Positions 58,227-64,000 of a DNA stretch of 64,000 nt are shown here, piece after piece. The stretch lies in contig JALXDL010000042.1 of NCBI GenBank assembly GCA_026990385.1, positions 1 through 64,000 on the forward strand. The letters are read 5' to 3'. A program made the position numbers and the translations under genes. Numbering within the stretch: position 1 is the first letter of the stretch; every line of letters starts with the position of its first letter. A model generated the notes under the pieces. That model was not told the origin of the DNA. It did no database searches and worked only from the letters and a program-made list of their open reading frames with translations. The DNA is from DRKI01 sp011051875. Its GTDB lineage: Bacteria; Desulfobacterota; Desulfobulbia; Desulfobulbales; Desulfobulbaceae.

Positions 58227-58715
58227 CTATGGTCCGGCGGATCTGACAAAATCACCGCTCTTGCCGCCGCTCTTCCTGAGCAGACGGATATCCGATATCA
58301 CCATCTCCTTGTCCACGGCCTTGCACATATCATAGATGGTCAGGGCGGCGACGGAAACAGCGGTGAGCGCCTCCATCTCCACACCGGTCCTGCCGGTAAT
58401 CCCAACCGTGGCCCTGATATCGATGGCATGGAATTCATCGGCAAAGGAGAACTCCACGTCGATGGAGGTGATGGCCAGGGGGTGGCAGAGCGGGATCAGG
58501 CTGTCCACCTTTTTGGCGGCCATTATGGCGGCGATCCGGGCCACGCCGAGTACATCCCCTTTCTTCACGGTCCCTTTCCGGACCATGGCAAAGGCCCGGG
58601 GCGACATGGAGACGCGGCCGGCCGCGGCCGCCTGGCGGACAGTTTCGGGCTTGCCGCTGACATCCACCATCCGGGCGTTGCCCTCATCGTCAAAATGGGT
58701 GAATGCGGTTGCCAT
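58227..58715 (-). CDS. moaC: Cyclic pyranopterin monophosphate synthase
   Basis: A 162-aa molybdenum-cofactor enzyme converting the MoaA product to cPMP. It starts FTHFDDEGNARMVDVSGKPE and has KKGDVLGVARIAAIMAAKKVDSLIPLCHPL, GRTGVEMEALTAVSVAALTIYDM and DKEMVISDIRLLRKSGGKSG, including the catalytic Asp and Lys residues. The ATG overlaps the dnaJ stop (TGATG). Other moa genes are not in the window. Confidence 0.96.
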   Translation of the reverse strand: MATAFTHFDDEGNARMVDVSGKPETVRQAAAAGRVSMSPRAFAMVRKGTVKKGDVLGVARIAAIMAAKKVDSLIPLCHPLAITSIDVEFSFADEFHAIDIRATVGITGRTGVEMEALTAVSVAALTIYDMCKAVDKEMVISDIRLLRKSGGKSGDFVRSAGP

Positions 58716-59863
58716 CAGCGACCGTCCCGACCCTCGTCCTTCTTCTTCTGCTTGCCCAGATGACCGTGAAAGAGCCTGGAAAAGAATCCTTCCTCTCCGT
58801 CATCGGTCAGATCCTCGAACTCCTGAAGCAGTTCCTTCTGCCGCCTGGTCAGGTCCGTGGGTGTCTGCACCTGGATTTCGACGATCATGTCACCACGGCC
58901 GCCGCCGCGCAGGCTGGGTACTCCCTCGCCGGGCAGGGTAAAGCGCTGTCCGGACTGGGTCCCGGCAGGGATCTTCAGTCTCGCGCTGCCGTCGATGGTG
59001 GGCACATCCACCTCGCATCCCAGCGCGGCCCGGACCATGGAAAGGGGATAGCGGAGAAAAATAGTCTGGCCGTCACGCTGAAAGAACTCGTGCGGCCGCA
59101 CATGGATGACCACGTAGAGATCACCGGCGCGACCGCCGCGACGACCGCCCTCTCCTTCTCCGGCAAGCCGCATCCGGGAACCGGTGTCCACGCCGGCCGG
59201 AATCCTGATGCTCACTGTCTTGCTCCGGTTGACCAGGCCGGTGCCGTCACAGTCCAGGCAGGGATCAGAGATGACCTGCCCGGTCCCGTGACACTGGGGG
59301 CAGGTGGAACTGACCTGGAAAAAACCCTGCGACCGGATCACCTGCCCCCGGCCATGGCAGGTGGGACAGGTCCGGGGCCGGTATCCGGGCCGGGCACCGG
59401 TACCCTCGCAGGTCCAGCAGGTCTCGCGCTTGGTGATCTCCACCTCCCGGGTGACGCCCTGGACGGCCTCCATGAAGCTGATCTCGATGTCATAGCGCAG
59501 ATCGTCCCCCTGGATGGGCCCGTTGGGATCGCGCCGCCGGCCGCGGCCGCCAAAACCAAACAGGTCGCCGAACAGGTCATTGATATGGGAAAAGATATCC
59601 TCACTGCTGGCAGGACCGCTGTAGCCGTTGTTCTTCAGTCCCTCGTGGCCATAGGTATCGTAGATCTGCCGCTTGCGCTCGTCGCTCAGGACCTCATAGG
59701 CCTCGGCAGCTTCCTTGAAGAGGGTCTCGGCCTCGGGATCGTCGGGATTGCGGTCCGGATGATACTTCATGGCCAGCTTGCGATAGGCCTTCTTGATGGT
59801 CTCGCTGCTGGCATCCCTTGCAACGCCGAGTATTTCGTAATAGCACTTGGTCACGGTACTCAT
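58715..59863 (-). CDS. dnaJ: Chaperone DnaJ
   Basis: A 382-aa type I J-protein. The J domain has His35-Pro36-Asp37 (MKYHPDRNPD). A Gly-rich segment (about residues 72-110, FGGRGRRRDP) precedes the zinc-finger domain with four repeats (CWTCEGTG, CPTCHGRG, CPQCHGTG, CLDCDGTG). The C-terminal substrate-binding domains follow, ending in a Lys-rich tail. It stimulates DnaK ATPase. It is 21 nt after rpoZ and translationally coupled to moaC. dnaK and grpE are elsewhere. Confidence 0.96.
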   Translation of the reverse strand: MSTVTKCYYEILGVARDASSETIKKAYRKLAMKYHPDRNPDDPEAETLFKEAAEAYEVLSDERKRQIYDTYGHEGLKNNGYSGPASSEDIFSHINDLFGDLFGFGGRGRRRDPNGPIQGDDLRYDIEISFMEAVQGVTREVEITKRETCWTCEGTGARPGYRPRTCPTCHGRGQVIRSQGFFQVSSTCPQCHGTGQVISDPCLDCDGTGLVNRSKTVSIRIPAGVDTGSRMRLAGEGEGGRRGGRAGDLYVVIHVRPHEFFQRDGQTIFLRYPLSMVRAALGCEVDVPTIDGSARLKIPAGTQSGQRFTLPGEGVPSLRGGGRGDMIVEIQVQTPTDLTRRQKELLQEFEDLTDDGEEGFFSRLFHGHLGKQKKKDEGRDGR

Positions 59864-59884
59864 GGCAAATGATTTGAAGCCGGG

Positions 59885-60160
59885 CTACGCCGCCTCTTCT
59901 CCGTTGTCGGATTCCGTCTCTGCGGCCGCCTCGGCCTCCTGTGCCCTTCTCTGCTCGGGCAGATCAAAGATATTATCGAAATTGACCTTGCCGGCGGCAA
60001 TCTCCCGCAGGGTCATGACGATCTCCTTGTTCTTTCCTTCCACCAGGAAGGGTTCGCCGTTGCGGTGCTGCCGGATCCGTTCGACCGCCAGGTGGACCAG
60101 GGCAAAACGGTTGTCGTCACCAATCCTGGCAAGACAGTCTTCTACTGTGATACGTGCCAT
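59885..60160 (-). CDS. rpoZ: RNA polymerase omega subunit
   Basis: A 91-aa omega: MARITVEDCLARIGDDNRFALVHLA and the KEIVMTLREIAAGKVNFDNI block, with a Glu/Ala-rich tail after residue 70. In many proteobacteria the motif reads N-R-F-x-L-V; here NRFALV is kept. First gene in the dnaJ-moaC-dksA-galT cluster. Confidence 0.93.
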   Translation of the reverse strand: MARITVEDCLARIGDDNRFALVHLAVERIRQHRNGEPFLVEGKNKEIVMTLREIAAGKVNFDNIFDLPEQRRAQEAEAAAETESDNGEEAA

Positions 60161-60463
60161 ATTTTCATGCTCTCCGATAACTCTTTCGAAAAAAAAACCG
60201 ATGGCCGGAGAAATCCGGCGGTCACTCCACCCTGGATCCGCCCGGAAAAAACGCCAGGGCCACCGGTTGCGATCATGTACCCTGTCGGGGGCGGTCAGCC
60301 GTGGCCCTGCTGCCGAATGACCACCTTGTCCTGCCCCTCATGATACCCTGTTTTGTATTGTATGTCCTGCTGCCGGAGCAGACAAGGGGGGCACCTGTGA
60401 ATTTCCTGAAAAATTGCTCTGTTAGAAAGAAGGTTGCCATGACGCCTCGGCGGCCACCCGTCC
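60161..60463. other. Intergenic region between purA and rpoZ
   Basis: About 300 bases without a recognised gene or structure. It must contain the promoter of the rpoZ cluster and the end of the purA transcript, but I could not identify a clear promoter or terminator. Confidence 0.4.
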
Positions 60464-61768
60464 TCAGCCGGCAAAGGGGTTGCGCAGCAGCAGGGTCTCT
60501 TCACGGTCCGGCCCCACGGAGACGATGACCGGGGCGACACCGGTGATGTCCTCGATGCGCCTGACGTAGTCCCTGGCCGCGCCGGGCAGGTCCTCAAAGG
60601 CACGGATACCGCTGATCTCCTCCTCCCAGCCGGACATCTCCTCGTAGACCGGTACAGCCTGGCTCGTCTTGCGGATATTGCCTGGCATGCAGTCGTACTC
60701 CTGGCCGTTCACCTTGTAGCTGCGGGCGATCTTGAGGGTGGGCTGCCCGGAGAGGACATCGAGCTTGGTGATGGCCAGACCGGTCAGGCCGTTGAGACGC
60801 ACCGCATCGGTGGCCACCACACCGTCGAGCCAGCCGCAGCGGCGGCGACGGCCGGTGGTGGCGCCGAATTCCCCGCCCTTCTTCTGCAGGGCATCGCCGA
60901 TTTCATCTCCCTCGGGCAGCTCGGTGGGAAACGGCCCCTCGCCCACCCGCGTGGTATAGGCCTTGAGGATGCCGATCACTTCATCGATGTGGGCCGGGCC
61001 GAAACCGGCGCCGATACAGGCGTTGCCGGCAATGGTGTTGGAGGAGGTGACAAAGGGATAGGTGCCGTGATCGATATCAAGCTGGGTCCCCTGGGCGCCT
61101 TCAAAGAGGATGTTCCTGCCCTCACGGCGCGCGCAGTCCAGCTCCACGGAAACATTGCCGATATAGGGGGTCAGCTTGTCGGCAAAGCCCTCGAAGAGCT
61201 GCCTGATCTCGTCAAAGGAGACCGGGTCTGCCTGGTACTGCCTTGTGAGGAAAAAATTCTTCTCCTCCACATTGGCCTGCAACTTGTCGACAAAGAGGTC
61301 CGGGTCGAGCAGGTCGCCGGCCTTGATGCCAACCCTGCCGACCTTGTCCATGTAGCAGGGCCCGATGCCGCGACCGGTGGTGCCGATCTTCTTGCCCTTG
61401 GACAGGGCCGACTCCCTGGCCAGGTCGAGGCTCTTGTGGTACGGCATGATCAGGTGGGCATTTTCACTGATAACGAGCCGCTGCGGTGTCACGGGCAGGC
61501 CGCGGCCGGCCAGTTCGCCGATCTCTTCCAGGAGCACACCGGGGTCGATGATCACTCCGTTGCCGATCATGCACCGTTTGTCCTCGTACAGGATGCCGGA
61601 AGGAATGATATGAAAAACAAACTTGTTGCCGTCGACCACCAGGGTGTGTCCGGCATTGTTGCCTCCCTGAAAACGGACGATGCAGTCCGCATACCGGGTC
61701 AGCAGATCAACGATCTTTCCCTTGCCCTCGTCACCCCACTGGGTGCCGACCACCACCACGCTGGCCAT
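60464..61768 (-). CDS. purA: Adenylosuccinate synthase
   Basis: A 434-aa GTP-dependent enzyme joining IMP and aspartate in AMP synthesis. It starts SVVVVGTQWGDEGKGKIVDLL (P-loop and catalytic Asp), then FQGGNNAGHTLVVDGNKF, TTGRGIGPCYMDKVGRVGIK, LFEGAQGTQLDIDHGTYPFV and GRRRRCGWLDGVVATDAVRL. AGGAG lies 7 nt upstream of ATG. It is transcribed alone from a promoter about 300 nt upstream. Confidence 0.97.
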   Translation of the reverse strand: MASVVVVGTQWGDEGKGKIVDLLTRYADCIVRFQGGNNAGHTLVVDGNKFVFHIIPSGILYEDKRCMIGNGVIIDPGVLLEEIGELAGRGLPVTPQRLVISENAHLIMPYHKSLDLARESALSKGKKIGTTGRGIGPCYMDKVGRVGIKAGDLLDPDLFVDKLQANVEEKNFFLTRQYQADPVSFDEIRQLFEGFADKLTPYIGNVSVELDCARREGRNILFEGAQGTQLDIDHGTYPFVTSSNTIAGNACIGAGFGPAHIDEVIGILKAYTTRVGEGPFPTELPEGDEIGDALQKKGGEFGATTGRRRRCGWLDGVVATDAVRLNGLTGLAITKLDVLSGQPTLKIARSYKVNGQEYDCMPGNIRKTSQAVPVYEEMSGWEEEISGIRAFEDLPGAARDYVRRIEDITGVAPVIVSVGPDREETLLLRNPFAG

Positions 61769-62062
61769 GAAAAACTCCTGTATTGTTTATCTGAAAATCG
61801 CCCTCGGAGTACTGCCACTCCAGGCTATTTTCATCGTTGGTTGTGGCTGCGACGTCAAAATCCCGGTCCAGCCATGGCGGGTATTCCATTCCGTCGGCCA
61901 GGCTGAACGATCCACCACGCGCATCCAGTCACGCGTTGAAACCGGCCTGAAACACAAACGACTCGGCAGACAGGACACAACCCCGCCCGCCCGGGCGGGA
62001 GCGTTCAAGCGCGCATACGTTCACGCCGGGCCGACCGGGACAGCCATGTGACCGATCAAAAC
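61769..62062 (-). other. Long purA leader
   Basis: If the promoter at 62069-62097 is used, purA has an untranslated leader of about 290 nt. It contains a GC-rich hairpin (near 61983-62001, CCCGCCCGCCCGGGCGGG) and no recognised riboswitch. Short open frames run through it but have no good start sites. Confidence 0.4.
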
Positions 62063-62068
62063 CGGGAA

Positions 62069-62097
62069 AATATAGCCGAGAAGGATTGAAAAGTCAA
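62069..62097 (-). promoter_or_regulatory. Candidate purA promoter
   Basis: On the minus strand TTGACT, 17 nt, TATATT, near-consensus sigma-70. It is the only strong promoter in the 490-nt gap and points to purA. Confidence 0.65.
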
Positions 62098-62165
62098 ATA
62101 AAGGCGGGATAAAGGCGAAAAGGTATCAACAGGGGCCGACCGGCCGGGAAACGGGAAGGCGACAT

Positions 62166-62259
62166 CACCGCAGGTTGGCACAGGATGGGCCACCTGTCCC
62201 AACATACGGTTTGGAGGATGTGCACACAGCGAATCATTGTTCCCGTGATCGGTTACAGA
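62166..62259 (+). repeat. Dispersed repeat family B, copy 3
   Basis: CACCGCAGGTTGGCAC ... GGGCCACCTGTCCCAACAT ... GGTTTGGAGGATGTGCACAC ... GTGATCGGTTACAGATC. It matches 42863-42962 and 55974-56072, and reaches the stop codon of the next gene. Confidence 0.75.
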
Positions 62260-62895
62260 TCACCCTTGGCCGGCCATGAATGCCTGGACCATGGGATCCG
62301 ATGTGATGATGAAGTAGATGGTGCCTGTTTCCTCGTTGGCCGCCAAGGTATCGGGTGTCCCTCCACCGGCCATGATCGCCATGGTCGAATTGAGCTTGAC
62401 CGTGGCCAGGATCCCGAGCTCCCTGGTCTTTTGGTCCTTTTTCGCCTTGTTGAAGGCATCCTCCGAGACCTGTCCCTGCTCGTTGAAGGCCCAGTAGAGG
62501 ATCTTGTCATGGGCCATGGTTGTGGGCTCGGCAAAGGCGGTCATCAGGTGTGCGACCATGTTCTTGAGCTGGGCAAAACCCACGTTTTCCCGGCGCTGGT
62601 ACATGGCCAGGACACGGTCATCCCCGGTGTCCGCCACCACGACAAGCCCGCCATCGCGAAACCGGTAGGTACCCTTGTAGGACCCGGCAACGGGATGGGC
62701 CAGGGCAATGGCCTTCTGCCGGCTGGTGAGCGGACGGCCAAGGACATATCCCTGCATACCGAGCCCCAGGGCCTGCACCCTGTCCGCCAGGGCGGTAAAC
62801 GCGCTTCTGTCCGCAGCCAGACAGGTGACAGCGGAAAGCAGAATAATCAGCAGGGCCGGCAGAATCGTTACCTGAATTTTCTTGCGGTTGATCAT
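62260..62895 (-). CDS. Exported protein beside the octaheme cytochrome
   Basis: A 211-aa protein from ATG 62895 (CGGAG 6 nt upstream). The signal peptide is about residues 1-28 (ending CLAADRS). The mature part resembles a Cache/PAS-type ligand-binding fold (YRFRDGGLVVVADTGDDRVLAMY, PTTMAHDKILYWAFNEQG), but no family is certain. It is encoded 191 nt downstream of the octaheme cytochrome gene on the same strand and may be its partner. No heme motif or cysteine in the mature part. Confidence 0.65.
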   Translation of the reverse strand: MINRKKIQVTILPALLIILLSAVTCLAADRSAFTALADRVQALGLGMQGYVLGRPLTSRQKAIALAHPVAGSYKGTYRFRDGGLVVVADTGDDRVLAMYQRRENVGFAQLKNMVAHLMTAFAEPTTMAHDKILYWAFNEQGQVSEDAFNKAKKDQKTRELGILATVKLNSTMAIMAGGGTPDTLAANEETGTIYFIITSDPMVQAFMAGQG

Positions 62896-63086
62896 TGTCA
62901 CTCCGGAATATTCCGGCCCGGACAGGGAAATCCGGCGGCCAGACCGTGCCCTGACAGCCGGGCAAAAGTCAACAGACACACTGCCAAGCCGCAGGGCGCC
63001 GCTACAGCAGCCTGCCGGGATCGGAACTGATGGTTCCGGCCGGCCCGCGGACCGGGGCCGGCCGGAAGAATTAACGGACCTGGCTG

Positions 63087-64000
63087 TTACTTTTTGTCGC
63101 CATAGCGCTCGGCCTGCTCTGCCCGGATGGCCTGCATCACATCCTTGTCAAAGCCCTGCCGGTACCACTGGTGCTCAGGCCTGGACAGAAGCGCATCCAC
63201 CTCCTTCTTGTACTTGGCCTCCATACCATGCTCCTTGGCGAGCCGCATCAGCTCGGGGAGGAAGCCGAAGTAGAAGTGGTGGGCCACCTCGTACATGCCG
63301 TGCCAGTGGGTATAGTCCGGCCCGGACATGGCAGCGCCGTGGCGGGCGCGGCGTCCCTCGTGGTGCCAGATCTCCCACCAGATCCAGCCCAGCTCAGTAT
63401 GGAAAGTGGACCCGGAGATCAGGCCGTCCTTCTTGGCCATGCCGTAGAGACGCTTTGTCGGTTTGGCGAACTTCTCGTTATAGGTGACGACCAGGGAATC
63501 GAACTGGGTGTAGAAATTCTCCACCTGCTGCTTGCCATGGCAGGACTTGCAGACGCCCTGCATGTTCCGACGGCGGTCCTCCCAGGAGATGACCTTGGCC
63601 ACCTGCTTCTGGGCAGTCACCTTCTTGAACTTGCCATCCTTCACCACGTAGGTCTTGTAGGTGGCCTTCTGTCCGACCTGGGGCGGAATGTCACCCGGGA
63701 TATCGGCCACCGTGCCGTCGGTGAACACCACCCGGTTCAGCTTGACCGAGACCTTGGGTCGGAGGGTCCAGGAGATCCGGTCGCCGACGTTGTGGGTATT
63801 GGGGGCAACACCGCCGTCGAGCTTGACATAGGCACCCATGTGGCAGGTAGCGCAGGTGGGCGCGGTGTAGTAGTCCTTGCCCAGGACCCAGGAGCCCTGC
63901 TTGAGGATATTCATGCCGTTGGCGCCGGCCTCGCGGATGGCCGAGTTGTAGGCGATGCCGTGCTTGGACTCGGCATAGATCTCAGCCTGGGGATGATCCG
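63087..64000 (-). CDS. Octaheme hydroxylamine-oxidoreductase-like cytochrome (C-terminal part)
   Basis: The gene runs out of the window at 64000; 304 codons of the 3' part are seen. It has HPQAEIYAESKHGIAYNSAI (distal heme His), CATCHMGAYVK and CKSCHGK heme sites, then the HAO-type C-terminal helices (THWHGMYEVAHHFYFGFLPEL). Nitrifier HAO uses a Tyr crosslinked to a heme of another subunit; reductive homologs lack it. The segment SGPDYTHWHG carries a Tyr near that region, but whether it is the crosslink residue cannot be decided here. In sulfate reducers such proteins are thought to reduce nitrite, hydroxylamine or NO in the periplasm. System II maturation genes lie at 49777-52160. Confidence 0.85.
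   Translation of the reverse strand, partial: DHPQAEIYAESKHGIAYNSAIREAGANGMNILKQGSWVLGKDYYTAPTCATCHMGAYVKLDGGVAPNTHNVGDRISWTLRPKVSVKLNRVVFTDGTVADIPGDIPPQVGQKATYKTYVVKDGKFKKVTAQKQVAKVISWEDRRRNMQGVCKSCHGKQQVENFYTQFDSLVVTYNEKFAKPTKRLYGMAKKDGLISGSTFHTELGWIWWEIWHHEGRRARHGAAMSGPDYTHWHGMYEVAHHFYFGFLPELMRLAKEHGMEAKYKKEVDALLSRPEHQWYRQGFDKDVMQAIRAEQAERYGDKK

Noticed and set aside
61787..62008. A 73-codon minus-strand frame in the purA leader, and an overlapping frame with an in-frame TGA considered as a second selenoprotein
   Set aside because: No ribosome-binding site, no family resemblance, and no SECIS-like hairpin after the TGA.
1..64000. CRISPR arrays, rRNA and tRNA genes
   Set aside because: No regularly spaced short direct repeats, no rRNA core sequences and no tRNA cloverleafs were noticed on either strand by eye.

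Overview
The window is high-GC bacterial DNA and reads like the chromosome of a sulfate- or sulfur-metabolising Desulfobacterota, most likely of the Desulfobulbales type. The signs are a tetraheme cytochrome c3, a class I hybrid cluster protein with a small siroheme sulfite-reductase-like protein, a four-subunit HydBGDA-type [NiFe] hydrogenase, system II cytochrome c maturation (ResB/CcsA), an octaheme hydroxylamine-oxidoreductase-like cytochrome, and what I read as a small selenoprotein. The lineage is an inference from gene content; no rRNA or tRNA gene is visible.

Layout. 1-1.3 kb: a 5'-truncated integron integrase followed by repeat-bearing DNA. 1.3-5.5 kb: an RND efflux pair. 5.8-8.5 kb: a rhodanese/metallo-beta-lactamase fusion, a YjbQ protein, an L,D-transpeptidase and a PilZ protein. 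8.5-13.3 kb: a nitrosative-stress locus with an HcpR-like Crp/Fnr regulator divergent from hcp, a palindromic operator between them, then a siroheme protein, an HD-domain protein and a ferredoxin. 13.3-14.1 kb: a two-gene operon made of a SirA/TusA-fold selenoprotein (in-frame UGA plus a SECIS-like hairpin) coupled to a small membrane protein, with a tiny zinc-finger gene divergent from it. 14.2-16.6 kb: leuA-creA behind a Leu-rich leader peptide and an attenuator. 16.7-22.1 kb: feoA, an amidohydrolase, cardiolipin synthase, an mtnA-class II aldolase pair and two lipoproteins. 22.8-32.7 kb: two large signalling proteins, SppA, a solute-binding protein, RtcB and a membrane protein. 32.8-37.8 kb: the hydrogenase operon with its maturation protease and a response regulator. 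37.9-44.6 kb: PilZ, universal stress protein, M16 peptidase, a divergent SDR, a small protein and rpmB. 45.4-48.7 kb: a NarX/NarL-like two-component pair. 49.8-52.9 kb: resB, ccsA and cytochrome c3. 53-61.8 kb (all minus strand): glyS, a FolE2-like protein, a CheY-like regulator, galT, dksA, moaC, dnaJ, rpoZ and purA. 62.2-64 kb: an exported protein and the 3' part of the octaheme cytochrome.

How it fits together. The hcp locus would detoxify NO or hydroxylamine. The hydrogenase would link H2 to NAD(P)H. ResB/CcsA would mature the periplasmic cytochromes, including the adjacent c3 and the octaheme protein. mtnA plus the aldolase suggests salvage of 5-methylthioadenosine or 5'-deoxyadenosine to dihydroxyacetone phosphate. 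Several gaps carry three families of short dispersed repeats; one is an 88-bp foldback whose inner stem changes on both sides between copies.

The most novel item is the probable selenoprotein at 13558-13782, in which selenocysteine sits exactly where TusA/SirA proteins have their catalytic cysteine. Other notable items are the leuA leader, a FolE2 homolog lacking its active-site residues, an SDR lacking the catalytic lysine, and the rhodanese/MBL fusion with an altered metal motif.
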